Position numbers and translations under genes: made by a program. 64,000 bases of DNA from Hymenobacter psychrotolerans DSM 18569 (GTDB lineage: Bacteria; Bacteroidota; Bacteroidia; Cytophagales; Hymenobacteraceae), in assembly GCF_900142395.1 (NCBI RefSeq), contig NZ_FRAS01000020.1, forward strand, positions 1-64,000, given 5' to 3'. A model generated the notes under the pieces. It was given only the letters and a program-made list of their open reading frames with translations, was not told the DNA's origin and searched no databases. Shown in pieces: positions 1 to 9,025 of the stretch (position 1 is its first letter; each line of letters begins with the position of its first letter).

Positions 1-289
1 GCAAGCGCCCCGGCAAGCTCCACGCCGACAAGGGCTACGACTACCGTAAGTGCCGTGTGGCCCTGCGCAGGCGCGGCATCAAGTGCCGCATCGCCCGCCG
101 CGGCATCGAATCCACCCAGCGGCTGGGGCGGCACCGCTGGGTGGTGGAGCGCACCTTTGCCTGGCTCAACCGCTTCCGCCGCGTGCGCGTGCGCTACGAA
201 CGACGCGACGACATCCACTTGGCCTTTACCATGCTCGCCTGCGCACTCATCACCTGGAGAGCCGTTAAACGGTTTTGTTAGACACTCTA
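1..289 (+). mobile_element. 3' end of an IS5-like insertion sequence
   Basis: The window opens inside an insertion sequence. The transposase reading frame stops at 281, and GACACTC just after it is a plausible outer end of the terminal repeat, resembling the GGGTGT-type ends of the IS5-like elements near 13.6 and 14.4 kb. The left end lies outside the window, so element length and target duplication cannot be seen. The right boundary at about 289 is an estimate. Confidence 0.6.
3..281 (+). CDS. IS5-family transposase, C-terminal part (cut by window edge)
   Basis: The frame is open from position 3 without a start, so this is the C-terminal ~92 residues. It reads KLHADKGYDYRKCR, then GRHRWVVERTFAWLNRFRR and a hydrophobic tail. 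The D of ADKGYD and the E of VVERTFAWL are the last two residues of the DDE catalytic triad in IS5/IS4-type transposases. The first D lies outside the window. The frame ends naturally at a TAG. Whether the upstream part is intact is unknown. The IS5 family assignment rests on the W.VERTFAWLNRFRR signature. Confidence 0.8.
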   Translation, partial: KRPGKLHADKGYDYRKCRVALRRRGIKCRIARRGIESTQRLGRHRWVVERTFAWLNRFRRVRVRYERRDDIHLAFTMLACALITWRAVKRFC

Positions 290-402
290 AACACGTTTTC
301 CGGCTACGGAACAGGAGCGGACGCGAAACGGACTGTACCTTCGTTTTCTGTTCGCTCTTTTTTGTGGCCGGCTCCGATGGGGAGTCCGGCAGCAGTTCCC
401 GC

Positions 403-1836
403 ATGAAAAAACTCGATAAGCTGATTCTGAAGGCCTTCGCCGGCCCTTTCCTGCTCACCCTGGCGGTAGTGGAGTTTATTCTGCTCACGCAATACATGCT
501 CAAGTACCTTGACGACCTGGTGGGCAAAGACCTGGGGGCTGAGGTGCTGGTGCAGCTGCTGTTCTATTTTGCGGTACTGCTGCTGCCCATTGCCCTGCCG
601 CTGGCCGTGCTCCTGTCTTCTCTGATGACGTTCGGCACGCTGGGCGAGCACCACGAACTCACGGCCATCAAAACATCGGGCATCTCGCTCACGCGCATCC
701 TGCGGCCGGTCATGATTACGAGTGTCTCACTGGCCCTTTTTGCGTTCTGGTTCAATAATACTATTGTGCCCAAGGCCAACCTGAAGGCTTTTAGCCTGCT
801 CTGGGACGTCCGGCAGCAGAAGCTGGCCCTCGATATCCGGCCCGGGGTTTTTTACAGTGGCATCCCCGGCTATACTATCAAGGTGAACGACAAGCTGGGC
901 GAGGAAGGGGATGTGCTGATGGGCATTATGATTTATGACCACACCCAGGGCACGGGCAATATGCGCGTGATTCTGGCCGACTCCGGCCGCATGTTTACCC
1001 GCTTTGGCGGGCAGTATCTGGGGTTGGAGCTGTTCCGGGGGCAGAGCTATGTAGAGCAGCCGGATTCGCGCAGTCGCTCCGGGGCCACCTTTATCCGGCA
1101 GGCCTTCAACCGCAACATGATTACGTTCTCGCTCAAATCGTTCGACCTCAACCGAACCAAAACCGAGCTGTTTGCCGAGAACAAAATGATGAAGAACATT
1201 CCGCAGCTGGTGGCCTTCATTGACTCTTTGCAGAAGCGCCTGCGTACCGAGCGGAGCCAAGTGCCTCATTTGGTGGCACCCTACTATGCCTATCTGCGCT
1301 TCGATACTGTCGGGCAGGCCCAGAACCGGCGGGCCGAGCTGGTACAGGTGCCCGATACGCGCCTGCCCGTGCTAAATGCCGGTGTGCTGGAACAGGCCAC
1401 CAACCGGGCCCGCAACCTCAAATCCTTTGCCGGCAGTACCGGCGAGCGGCTGGCCAACCTGGCCAAGGAGTCCGGGAACTACCGCATCGAAATCTACCGC
1501 AAATACGTGCAGTCCACGGCCATTCTGCTCATGTTCCTGATTGGTGCGCCGCTGGGCGCCATCATCAAGAAAGGCGGGCTGGGTGTCCCGATTCTGGTAT
1601 CAATCCTCTTCTTTATTGTCTACTACATCCTCTCCATCATGGGCGAGAAGTATGGGCGCGAAGGGGTAATGCCCGTGTCATTCGGCATGTGGATGTCGAC
1701 GCTGGCGTTGCTGCCGTTCGGCCTGTTCTTCCTCTATCAGGCCCGCAACGACTCCGGCCTGCTCGACTGGGACCTGCGCCGTTTGCTCCCTGCCTGGCTG
1801 CGCTGGCCCTTCCGTGGCTACAAAAAGACGCTGTAG
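403..1836 (+). CDS. LptF/LptG-family (YjgP/YjgQ) permease
   Basis: Inner-membrane permease of the LptBFG ABC transporter that extracts lipopolysaccharide and passes it to the periplasmic bridge. The 477-residue protein has the family layout: a helix at ~14-33 (FLLTLAVVEFILL), two more by ~120, a long periplasmic domain, then three helices from residue ~367 to ~460. The ATG at 403 is preferred because the frame upstream (from 55) runs back into the insertion sequence and has no family character, while MKKLDKLILKAF is a typical N-terminus. LptF and LptG cannot be told apart from this gene alone, so no symbol is given. The IS ends only ~110 bp upstream and could influence expression. Confidence 0.85.
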   Translation: MKKLDKLILKAFAGPFLLTLAVVEFILLTQYMLKYLDDLVGKDLGAEVLVQLLFYFAVLLLPIALPLAVLLSSLMTFGTLGEHHELTAIKTSGISLTRILRPVMITSVSLALFAFWFNNTIVPKANLKAFSLLWDVRQQKLALDIRPGVFYSGIPGYTIKVNDKLGEEGDVLMGIMIYDHTQGTGNMRVILADSGRMFTRFGGQYLGLELFRGQSYVEQPDSRSRSGATFIRQAFNRNMITFSLKSFDLNRTKTELFAENKMMKNIPQLVAFIDSLQKRLRTERSQVPHLVAPYYAYLRFDTVGQAQNRRAELVQVPDTRLPVLNAGVLEQATNRARNLKSFAGSTGERLANLAKESGNYRIEIYRKYVQSTAILLMFLIGAPLGAIIKKGGLGVPILVSILFFIVYYILSIMGEKYGREGVMPVSFGMWMSTLALLPFGLFFLYQARNDSGLLDWDLRRLLPAWLRWPFRGYKKTL

Positions 1837-1927
1837 CGGTTTCGGGGCTTTCCTTTGTGGAGAGCAGAGCAACTACAAGAACTTCAGCAGAATGCACGGC
1901 CATAGTGCGCCGCATCAAATAAATCCC

Positions 1928-1935
1928 TACCTTTG
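1928..1935 (+). promoter_or_regulatory. rpsO promoter -7 element
   Basis: TACCTTTG matches the Bacteroidota -7 consensus TAnnTTTG and lies ~70 bp before the rpsO start. No clear TTG -33 element is seen. A perfect 7-bp hairpin (CACCCCG/CGGGGTG, 1940-1958) follows at once, around the expected transcription start. It could be part of the leader or of the promoter region. Confidence 0.55.
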
Positions 1936-2003
1936 CGGCCACCCCGAGGTGCGGGGTGAATTTCTTCTCATTTTTAATCCAGGACGGGGAAACCTATCTG
2001 CCG

Positions 2004-2279
2004 ATGAAACTTACTACCGAAGCAAAACAGGCCATTTTCGAGAAAAACAGCCTGCAGAAAGTGGCCACCGACACCGGTTCGGCCGAAGCACAAATTGCGC
2101 TGTTCACGCACCGCATCACGCACCTGACCGAGCACCTGAAGGTGAACAAAAAAGACTTCTCGACCCGTCTGGGCCTGCTGAAGCTCGTTGGTAAGCGCCG
2201 CCGCATGCTGGACTACCTCCAGCACCGCGAAATCAACCGCTACCGCGCCATCATCAAGGAACTGGGCATTCGTAAGTAA
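2004..2279 (+). CDS. rpsO: 30S ribosomal protein S15
   Basis: S15 binds 16S rRNA early in assembly of the small-subunit platform. The 91-residue product has the usual length and reads MKLTTEAKQAIFEK at the start, with the family segments DTGSAEAQIALFTHRI and RRRMLDYLQ and a basic end. The internal ATG at 2004 is chosen over an in-frame ATG at 1956, which would add 16 residues not found in S15. It is followed by a strong terminator and then pnp, the rpsO-pnp order common in bacteria. Confidence 0.97.
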   Translation: MKLTTEAKQAIFEKNSLQKVATDTGSAEAQIALFTHRITHLTEHLKVNKKDFSTRLGLLKLVGKRRRMLDYLQHREINRYRAIIKELGIRK

Positions 2280-2291
2280 GCCCACGGTCCG

Positions 2292-2334
2292 GAGCAGGGA
2301 GCCTTTCACCCGAAAGGTTCCCTGCTCTTTTTTT
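2292..2334 (+). terminator. Intrinsic terminator after rpsO
   Basis: GAGCAGGGAGCCTTTC and GAAAGGTTCCCTGCTC pair as a long stem with a 4-nt loop, followed by seven T. This separates rpsO from pnp, at least partly. Confidence 0.9.
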
Positions 2335-2474
2335 GTCCGAAACCGGCCGCATTATTCTGCCGGTTTCGTTGTTTAGTCTCCCGAAGAAGAATTTTAGAGC
2401 AAAGTGGGGCCACTGCTGGCCCCATTTTTACGGCTGCTCGCCCGCTGCACGCTTTCCCAAAGCAATCCTCTCAG

Positions 2475-4634
2475 ATGCCCAATTACACCGCAGTTACCAA
2501 ACACATTACGCTGCCCGACGGGCGGCAGATTTCCATCGAAACCGGCAAGCTGGCCAAATTCGCGGATGGCGCCGTAGTGGTGCGCCTCGGCGACGCCATG
2601 CTGCTCGCTACGGTCGTGTCGCAGCCCAGCGCGCGCGGCGACGTGGACTTCCTGCCCCTGTCGGTTGATTACCAGGAGAAATTTGGTGGTGCCGGCAACA
2701 TTCCCGGCTCGTTCCAGCGCCGCGAAGGCCGCCTCTCGGATTACGAAATCCTGGTGTGCCGTATCGTAGACCGTATCCTGCGCCCGATGTTCCCCAAGGA
2801 CTATCACTACGAGGTGCAGGTGATGATTACCCTGATTTCGGCCGATAAAACCGTGCAGCCAGATGCCCTGGCCGCCCTGGCCGCTTCGGCTGCCCTCTCG
2901 ATTTCGGATATTCCCTTCGCCGGCCCCATCTCGGAGGTTCGCGTAGCCCGCATCGACGGCAAGCTGCAGATCAACCCCCTCACCGCCGATATTGCCCGCG
3001 CCGACATCGACCTGATTGTAGGTGCCACGGCTGATTCGGTAGCCATGGTAGAAGGCGAGATGAACGAAGTGAGCGAGGAAGAAATGGTAGAAGCCATTGC
3101 CTTCGCCCACGAAGCCATCAAGGAGCAGGTACGGGTGCAGCTGGAACTGGCTGCCGAGGTGGAGAAGTCGCACGTGAAGCGCGAGTACCCCAAGTACGAG
3201 GAAAACGACGACCTGAAAAAGCGCATCCAGGAAGGCGTATACGAGCAGGCCTATAAAGTGGCGCACTCGGGCAACCCCAGCAAAGCCGGCCGTAAGGAAG
3301 GTTTTGGAGCCATCAAAAAGTCGCTGACCGAGAAACTGCTGGAAGAGCAGCCCGAGCTGGACATGAAGATGTTCGGCCGCTACTACTCTTCGGCCGAGAA
3401 AAAGGCCATCCGCGACATGATGATCAAGGAGCGCACCCGCCTCGATGGTCGTCAGCTCACCGAAATCCGTCCTATCTGGAGCGAAGTGAACTACCTGCCC
3501 GGTGCCCACGGCTCGGCCCTGTTCACCCGCGGCGAAACCCAGTCGCTGACCACGGTAGCCCTCGGCACCAAGCTCGATGAGCAGATCATCGATACGGCCA
3601 TGACCTCGGGCTACAGCAAGTTCATGCTACACTACAACTTCCCGGCCTTCTCGACCGGCGAGGTGAAGCCTAACCGCGGCCCCGGCCGCCGCGAAATCGG
3701 CCATGGCAACCTGGCTCAACGCTCGCTGAAGAAGGTAATGCCTTCCGACGACGAGAACCCCTACACCGTGCGTATCGTGTCGGACATCCTGGAGTCGAAC
3801 GGCTCTTCGTCGATGGCCACGGTATGCGCTGGCTCGATGGCGCTGATGGACGCCGGTATTCCGGTGCGCGCTGCCGTTTCGGGTATTGCCATGGGCCTCG
3901 TGCAGGATAAGGAAACCGGCGAATACGCCGTGCTTTCGGACATCCTGGGCGATGAGGACCACCTCGGCGACATGGACTTCAAAGTAACCGGCACCGAGAA
4001 AGGTATCGTTGCTTGCCAGATGGACATCAAAATCCAGGGGCTGAGCGCCGAAATCATGACGGCTGCCCTGCACCAGGCCCGCGAAGGCCGCCTGCACATT
4101 CTGCGGGAGATGGCCAAGACCATCAGCCAGCCGGCTGCCGAGCTGAAGCCGCATACGCCCCGCTCGCACAAAATGCTGATTGACAAGGAGTTCATCGGTG
4201 CTGTAATCGGGCCCGGTGGCAAGGTGATTCAGCAGATCCAGAAGGATACCAACGCTACGGTTATCATCGAGGAGAAGGACGAGAAAGGCCACGTGAGCAT
4301 CTACGCTTCCAACCAGGAAGATATGCAGGCCGCTATCAGCCGGATTCAGGCTATTGCCGCCGTGCCCGAGGTAGGGGCTACCTACAAAGGCAAAGTGCGC
4401 AGCATTCAGCCCTACGGTGCCTTCGTGGAAATCATGCCGGGCAAAGATGGCCTGCTGCACATTTCGGAGGTGTCGCACGAGCGACTGGCTGCGCTGGAAG
4501 GCGTGCTGGAAGTAGGGCAGGAAATCGACGTGAAGCTGCTCGACATCGACAAGAAAACGGGCAAATACCGCTTGTCGCGCAAGGTGCTGCTGCCCAAGCC
4601 GGAGCGCGCTGCTGATTCCAACGGCGCAGCTTAA
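2475..4634 (+). CDS. pnp: Polyribonucleotide nucleotidyltransferase (PNPase)
   Basis: PNPase degrades RNA 3' to 5' by phosphorolysis and can add tails in reverse. The 719-residue protein has the full family order: first RNase PH core (from residue 1, with the segment FLPLSVDYQEKF), an alpha-helical linker, a second catalytic RNase PH core (ETQSLTTVALGTK, FPAFSTGEVKPNRGPGRRE), a KH domain at ~555-615 with its GPGGK loop, and an S1 domain at ~635-705 (GKVRSIQPYGAFVEI). Length is normal. Its position after rpsO is the conserved order. A GC-rich inverted repeat follows the stop. Confidence 0.97.
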   Translation: MPNYTAVTKHITLPDGRQISIETGKLAKFADGAVVVRLGDAMLLATVVSQPSARGDVDFLPLSVDYQEKFGGAGNIPGSFQRREGRLSDYEILVCRIVDRILRPMFPKDYHYEVQVMITLISADKTVQPDALAALAASAALSISDIPFAGPISEVRVARIDGKLQINPLTADIARADIDLIVGATADSVAMVEGEMNEVSEEEMVEAIAFAHEAIKEQVRVQLELAAEVEKSHVKREYPKYEENDDLKKRIQEGVYEQAYKVAHSGNPSKAGRKEGFGAIKKSLTEKLLEEQPELDMKMFGRYYSSAEKKAIRDMMIKERTRLDGRQLTEIRPIWSEVNYLPGAHGSALFTRGETQSLTTVALGTKLDEQIIDTAMTSGYSKFMLHYNFPAFSTGEVKPNRGPGRREIGHGNLAQRSLKKVMPSDDENPYTVRIVSDILESNGSSSMATVCAGSMALMDAGIPVRAAVSGIAMGLVQDKETGEYAVLSDILGDEDHLGDMDFKVTGTEKGIVACQMDIKIQGLSAEIMTAALHQAREGRLHILREMAKTISQPAAELKPHTPRSHKMLIDKEFIGAVIGPGGKVIQQIQKDTNATVIIEEKDEKGHVSIYASNQEDMQAAISRIQAIAAVPEVGATYKGKVRSIQPYGAFVEIMPGKDGLLHISEVSHERLAALEGVLEVGQEIDVKLLDIDKKTGKYRLSRKVLLPKPERAADSNGAA

Positions 4635-4653
4635 CCCGCTGCCGCCGAACTTT

Positions 4654-4696
4654 CGCGGGTACCGGGGTGTTGCTCTCAACTGACCCGGTACCCGCG
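4654..4696 (+). terminator. Hairpin after pnp, possible terminator
   Basis: CGCGGGTACCGGG pairs with CCCGGTACCCGCG around an 18-nt loop. Only GTTTG follows, so the T-tract is weak. It may terminate pnp or simply protect the 3' end. Confidence 0.55.
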
Positions 4697-4768
4697 TTTG
4701 GGTATCCCTCGTATACCGGACCAACACGACCTTACTAGCATCAACAACTCAACTCTCTCGCGCCCGCA

Positions 4769-5632
4769 ATGAGACAGCTAAAAATCAGCAAGCAGATCAC
4801 CAACCGCGAAAGCCAGTCGCTGGATAAATACCTCCAGGAGATTGGCAAGGTGGATCTGCTAACCCCCGACGAGGAGGTAACGCTGGCGCAACGCATCAAA
4901 GAAGGTGACCAGCAAGCGCTGGAAAAACTCACTAAGGCCAACCTGCGCTTCGTGGTGTCGGTGGCCAAGCAGTACCAGAACCAGGGCCTGAGCCTGGGTG
5001 ACTTGATCAATGAGGGCAACCTCGGCCTGATTAAAGCCGCCAAGCGCTTCGACGAAACCCGGGGCTTCAAATTCATTTCCTACGCCGTTTGGTGGATTCG
5101 TCAGTCGATTCTGCAGGCTCTGGCCGAGCAGTCGCGCATTGTGCGTCTGCCCCTGAACCGGGTGGGCTCACTGAATAAAATCAGCAAATCCTTCTCGGAA
5201 CTGGAGCAGAAATTCGAGCGGGAGCCCTCGCCCGAAGAAATTGCCGAAGTACTCGAGCTGACTACCTCGGAAGTGGTGGACACGCTCAAGATTTCGGGCC
5301 GCCACGTATCGGTGGATGCTCCCTTCGTGCAGGGGGAGGAAAACCGCCTGCTCGACGTGCTCGAAAACGAAGACGAGGAGTCGCCCGACACCGGGCTGAT
5401 GAACGACTCGCTCCGCAAGGAGGTGCAGCGCGCCCTGAGCACGCTCACCAAGCGCGAAGCCGACGTGATTACGCTGTATTTCGGCCTGAACGGGGAACAC
5501 TCGCTCACGCTGGAAGAAATTGGCGAGAAGTTCAACCTGACCCGCGAGCGGGTGCGCCAGATCAAGGAAAAAGCAATCCGCCGCCTGCGCCACACTTCGC
5601 GCAGCAAGGCCCTTAAGCCATATCTGGGATAG
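4769..5632 (+). CDS. rpoD: Primary RNA polymerase sigma factor, RpoD/SigA type
   Basis: Housekeeping sigma factor that directs RNA polymerase to -33/-7 promoters. At 287 residues it is the short form typical of Bacteroidota, lacking the long region 1.1 and non-conserved insert of proteobacterial sigma-70. Region 1.2 opens with SLDKYLQEIGKVDLLT; region 2 has LRFVVSVAKQYQNQGLSLGD and GFKFISYAVWWIRQ; region 3 includes EQSRIVRLPLNRV; region 4.2 has the HTH LTLEEIGEKFNLTRERVRQI. It stands alone between hairpins. Confidence 0.95.
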   Translation: MRQLKISKQITNRESQSLDKYLQEIGKVDLLTPDEEVTLAQRIKEGDQQALEKLTKANLRFVVSVAKQYQNQGLSLGDLINEGNLGLIKAAKRFDETRGFKFISYAVWWIRQSILQALAEQSRIVRLPLNRVGSLNKISKSFSELEQKFEREPSPEEIAEVLELTTSEVVDTLKISGRHVSVDAPFVQGEENRLLDVLENEDEESPDTGLMNDSLRKEVQRALSTLTKREADVITLYFGLNGEHSLTLEEIGEKFNLTRERVRQIKEKAIRRLRHTSRSKALKPYLG

Positions 5633-5651
5633 TTTGTTACTATTCCGTTAC

Positions 5652-5682
5652 AAAAAGCCCTGACCTTTGGTTGGGGTTTTTT
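5652..5682 (+). terminator. Intrinsic terminator after rpoD
   Basis: AAAAAGCCCTGACC pairs with GGTTGGGGTTTTTT, including G-T pairs, around a 3-nt loop, with the T-run inside the stem end. Confidence 0.7.
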
Positions 5683-5811
5683 GTTGACGTACAGGGCCTT
5701 GGCTTTCCATTGTCCTGCTTTCTCGGCGATTCGGACAAAGTGGCCGACTTAGCGGATTGGCTTAATTTTCGGCAATACGCGGCCGCACCGGGTGATAATC
5801 CGGGACGCGTG

Positions 5812-5819
5812 TACTTTTG
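5812..5819 (+). promoter_or_regulatory. trxB promoter -7 element
   Basis: TACTTTTG fits TAnnTTTG and lies ~55 bp before the trxB ATG. No convincing -33 element is visible. Confidence 0.5.
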
Positions 5820-5874
5820 CACCCCAACTATACTCTTCATCGCGCCGGCAGAATCCGGCGCTTCGAACCTTCTC

Positions 5875-6822
5875 ATGGCAACAACCACCCCGGAACACAT
5901 CAAGTGTCTGATTATTGGCTCCGGCCCGGCTGGCTACACGGCCGCCATTTACGCCGCCCGCGCTAACCTCAAGCCCGTTATGTACCAGGGCCTGCAGCCC
6001 GGCGGCCAGCTCACGATTACCAACGACGTCGAGAACTTCCCTGGCTACCCCGACGGCATCATGGGCCCCGAAATGATGGAAGACCTGAAAAAGCAGGCCG
6101 CCCGCTTCGGCACCGACATCCGCTACGGTATTGCTACTTCTGTAGACTTTTCGGGCCGCCCGCACCGCATAACCATTGATGAAAGTGTGGAGCTAACGGC
6201 CGACACGGTCATTATTGCTACCGGTGCCTCGGCCAAGTGGCTGGGCCTGCCCTCGGAGCAGCGCCTGAATGGCTCGGGCGTATCGGCCTGCGCCGTGTGC
6301 GACGGGTTCTTCTACCGCGGCAAGGACGTGGCCATTGTCGGCGCCGGCGATACGGCCGCCGAAGAAGCTACGTACCTGGCCAACCTGTGCAACAAGGTGT
6401 ACATGATTGTGCGGAAAGGGGAGATGCGCGCCTCGAAAATCATGCAGAAGCGGGTAATGGACAACCCCAAGATTGAGGTGCTCTGGAACACGGTGACGGA
6501 CGAAATTCTGGGCGAACATGCCGTGGAAGCCGCCCGTGTGAAAAACGCGCTGACCCACGAGACCCGCGACCTGGCCGTGGAAGGCTTCTTTGTGGCTATC
6601 GGGCACGAGCCGAACTCCAAAATCTTCCAGCCCTACCTGCACCACGACGAGCAGGGCTACCTGAAAACCATTCCGGGCACGGCCAAAACCAACGTCGACG
6701 GCGTGTTTGCCTGCGGCGACGTGCAGGACTATACGTACCGCCAGGCCGTAACGGCGGCGGGCTCCGGCTGCATGGCCGCGCTGGATGCCGAGCGGTATCT
6801 GGCCGCGCTAGGGGACCACTAA
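5875..6822 (+). CDS. trxB: Thioredoxin-disulfide reductase
   Basis: Flavoenzyme that uses NADPH to reduce thioredoxin. The 315-residue protein is of normal length. It begins with the FAD-binding GSGPAGYTAAIYAARA segment, has the redox-active CAVC at residues 139-142, then the NADPH-binding GAGDTAAEEA, and ends with the second FAD motif GVFACGDVQD and RQAVTAAGSGCMAA. The ATG at 5875 is chosen because the 68 residues of open frame upstream do not belong to the family and the promoter-like TACTTTTG lies inside that stretch. Confidence 0.95.
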   Translation: MATTTPEHIKCLIIGSGPAGYTAAIYAARANLKPVMYQGLQPGGQLTITNDVENFPGYPDGIMGPEMMEDLKKQAARFGTDIRYGIATSVDFSGRPHRITIDESVELTADTVIIATGASAKWLGLPSEQRLNGSGVSACAVCDGFFYRGKDVAIVGAGDTAAEEATYLANLCNKVYMIVRKGEMRASKIMQKRVMDNPKIEVLWNTVTDEILGEHAVEAARVKNALTHETRDLAVEGFFVAIGHEPNSKIFQPYLHHDEQGYLKTIPGTAKTNVDGVFACGDVQDYTYRQAVTAAGSGCMAALDAERYLAALGDH

Positions 6823-6827
6823 TGTGC

Positions 6828-6943
6828 ATGAGTAAATGAGTGAATGAGTGATTTAGCGGGTTGGCACACTATCCAAAATGGGGAAGCGTTCAGCCAGCTA
6901 CTTCTTTCATTCACTCATTCACTCATTCGCTTACTCACTCATT
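6828..6943. repeat. Inverted reiterated ATGAGTGA/TCACTCAT repeat
   Basis: The spacer after trxB starts with reiterated ATGAGTAA/ATGAGTGA units (6828-6853) and ends with the complementary TCATTCAC units (6906-6943). The arms could pair around a ~50-nt loop. The right arm lies ~25 nt before the probable GTG start of the peptidase gene. The same unit recurs at 20284-20466 and 32775-32866. Confidence 0.85.
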
Positions 6944-6967
6944 AACCTTTTGCCCTTGCTTAATTTT

Positions 6968-8092
6968 GTGAAACATTGGCTGCTGCCGCTGCTACTGATC
7001 GGGCTGTTTCTTGGCTTGCCCGGCCAGCTGCTGGCCCAGCGCCGCAAAGCGCCGCAGCCGAAGGCGAAAGCCGGCGCGGCAGGCAAACGGAAGGATTTCT
7101 TCCGCATCAAATCCCCGACTATCCGCTACGTGCGGCCCGATACCACCATCCTGATTGAGACGGAGGAACTGCCCGACGAAGGGTCCGACGCCGCAAAATC
7201 CATCTTCTTCAATCCGGCCAAAAAGCTGTCCATCGTGAGCGAGGACACCACTACGCTCAACGAAGGCGGGCAGCATATTGTGGAAGTAAAGGAAGAGGTG
7301 CAAATCGATTCTTCCTGGATTCAGGTGGCCGGCTATTATGCCATCTGGGATACGCACAACATCAATCCGTACCGGGTAGATGGCCGGCGCATCCGCGACA
7401 CGCTCAACCTGAAACTGATTGAGCCGGAGCGGCAGCGCTACGCCAAAATGCCGCTCGTGAAAACGCTGCTGACCTCCGATTTCGGCTTCCGCGGCTACCG
7501 CTGGCATTACGGCGTGGACCTAGACCTGGAAACCGGCGACTCGGTGAAGGCGGCCTTCGATGGTGTAGTGCGCATTGTGAAGTGGGACGGCTCGGGCTAC
7601 GGTAACTACGTGCTCATCCGCCACTACAACGGCATCGAGACGCTCTACGGGCACATGCAGAAGTCGCTCGTGACGCCGGGCACCTTCGTGAAGGCCGGCC
7701 AGCTGATTGGGCGCGGCGGTAGCACGGGGCGCAGCAGCGGCTCGCACCTGCATTTTGAGGTCCGCTACGAGGGCAACCCCATCGACCCGGAGAAGATGTA
7801 CGACTTCCCCGACTACCGGCTCATCAAGGACAACTTCCAGATAACTTCCGGCCTGTTTGCCTACTACAGCAAGTCGCTGAAGTACCGGGGCGGCAGCGTG
7901 CCGGGAGCGGCCAGCCGCAGCAGTAGCAGCGGCAAGCCCACTGCCGCCCGCCGCGTAGTCACGCACAAAATCCGCAGCGGCGATACGCTGTCGGAAATTG
8001 CCGATAAGTATGGCGTTTCGCAGGCCCAGATCCGGCGTCTGAATGGCGGCACTGCTGTGCTGCGCGTAGGCCGCGTATTGCGGATTAAATAA
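6968..8092 (+). CDS. Secreted M23-family peptidoglycan peptidase with C-terminal LysM
   Basis: Probable zinc-dependent murein endopeptidase acting in the periplasm or cell wall. The likely start is GTG at 6968, giving 374 residues with a clean signal peptide (KHWLLPLLLIGLFLGL, cleavage near LLAQ). Starting upstream would put translated repeat sequence before the signal peptide. The LytM core carries H180-x3-D184 (HYGVD) and HLH at 260-262, so the metal ligands are present. A LysM domain follows at ~331-374 (SGDTLSEIADKYGVSQAQI). A serine/glycine linker separates the two. No separate EnvC-like coiled coil is seen. Confidence 0.88.
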   Translation: MKHWLLPLLLIGLFLGLPGQLLAQRRKAPQPKAKAGAAGKRKDFFRIKSPTIRYVRPDTTILIETEELPDEGSDAAKSIFFNPAKKLSIVSEDTTTLNEGGQHIVEVKEEVQIDSSWIQVAGYYAIWDTHNINPYRVDGRRIRDTLNLKLIEPERQRYAKMPLVKTLLTSDFGFRGYRWHYGVDLDLETGDSVKAAFDGVVRIVKWDGSGYGNYVLIRHYNGIETLYGHMQKSLVTPGTFVKAGQLIGRGGSTGRSSGSHLHFEVRYEGNPIDPEKMYDFPDYRLIKDNFQITSGLFAYYSKSLKYRGGSVPGAASRSSSSGKPTAARRVVTHKIRSGDTLSEIADKYGVSQAQIRRLNGGTAVLRVGRVLRIK

Positions 8093-8185
8093 GGTGCTGG
8101 TTGTTGAGTGGTAGGTGTTGGTTGGCGGTTGTTAGTTCGTTCTAGCAACCTGCAACTAACACCTACTACTCAACAACCAGCAACC
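8093..8185. repeat. Inverted repeat of GTTGGTTG/GTTGAGTAG-type units
   Basis: Left arm 8093-8124 and right arm 8153-8185 are complementary over ~32 bp with few mismatches, around a 28-nt loop. The right arm (ACTCAACAACCAGCAACC) contains almost no G and ends 14 nt before the bshB1 ATG. It has the same plan as the ATGAGTGA spacers but a different unit. Confidence 0.85.
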
Positions 8186-8199
8186 AACAACTGATACAG

Positions 8200-8919
8200 A
8201 TGAAACTGGATATCCTGGCCCTGGGGGCGCACCCCGATGATGTAGAAATGTCGGCCGCCGGTACGCTGCTGGCGGCGGCGGCGGCGGGCAAGAAAATCGG
8301 TATTGTTGATCTCACGCGGGGCGAGCTGGGCACGCGCGGCACGCCGGCCACCCGGGCGCAGGAGGCCGAAGCCGCCAGCCGTATTCTGGGCCTGAGCGCC
8401 CGCGAAAACCTGGGCCTGCCCGACGGTTTCTTCCGCAACGACCGGGAGCACCAGCTGCCCCTGATTGCAGCGCTGCGCCGCTACCAGCCCGATGTAGTGC
8501 TTTGCAATGCCATTCAGGACCGCCACCCCGACCACGGGCGCGGCGCCGAGCTGGCCCGCGACGCCTGCTTTCTGAGCGGCCTGCGCATGATTGAAACCCT
8601 CGGCGCCGATGGCCAGCCCCAGACGCCCTGGCGGCCCCGCGTGGTGTACCACTACATCCAGGACCGCCAGCTGCCCGCCGATTTTGTGGTGGACATCACG
8701 GCGCACTGGCCCGGCAAGTGGGCCTCGATTCAGGCGTACAAAACCCAGTTCTTCGACGCGGAGAGCAAGGAGCCCCAGACCTACCTGTCCAGCCAGGAGT
8801 TCAGCAAATTCATGGAAGCCCGCGCCCGCGAGTTCGGCCATCTGATAGGGGTGGAGTTTGGTGAAGGCTTTACCCGGGAGCGTCCTCTGGGCGTGCAGGA
8901 AATCACCGAGCTGATCTAG
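8200..8919 (+). CDS. bshB1: Bacillithiol biosynthesis deacetylase BshB1
   Basis: Removes the acetyl group from GlcNAc-malate, the second step of bacillithiol synthesis; bacillithiol is the low-molecular-weight thiol of many Firmicutes and Bacteroidota. The 239-residue protein belongs to the PIG-L/LmbE deacetylase superfamily with the zinc motif AHPDD at residues 10-14 and the second motif HPDH at 109-112. RGELGTRGT and the YHYIQDRQLP segment are typical of the BshB1 branch. bshA and bshC are not in this window. Confidence 0.93.
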   Translation: MKLDILALGAHPDDVEMSAAGTLLAAAAAGKKIGIVDLTRGELGTRGTPATRAQEAEAASRILGLSARENLGLPDGFFRNDREHQLPLIAALRRYQPDVVLCNAIQDRHPDHGRGAELARDACFLSGLRMIETLGADGQPQTPWRPRVVYHYIQDRQLPADFVVDITAHWPGKWASIQAYKTQFFDAESKEPQTYLSSQEFSKFMEARAREFGHLIGVEFGEGFTRERPLGVQEITELI

Positions 8920-8995
8920 CCGCAACCAGCACAGGTACAACGGCAGAGTAGGAGAGCAACTGCCCGGTTGGTAGAGCTCCAGCTTGACTTTATAC

Positions 8996-9025
8996 AAAAA
9001 GCCCGGTCCGCAAGGCCGGGCTTTC
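8996..9025 (+). terminator. Intrinsic terminator after bshB1
   Basis: AAAGCCCGG and CCGGGCTTT form a perfect 9-bp stem with a 9-nt loop, ending in TTT. A-runs on the left arm could let it also work on the other strand. Confidence 0.8.

Noticed and set aside
1940..1958. Hairpin in the rpsO leader as an S15 autoregulatory site
   Set aside because: It overlaps the expected transcription start and resembles no S15-binding structure I know well; kept only as a note.
6961..6968. TAATTTTG as a promoter of the M23 gene
   Set aside because: It fits TAnnTTTG but overlaps the likely GTG start, so it is probably chance.
8093..8200. Spacer hairpin as a riboswitch upstream of bshB1
   Set aside because: The arms are simple reiterations like other spacers in the window, with no conserved aptamer pattern visible.
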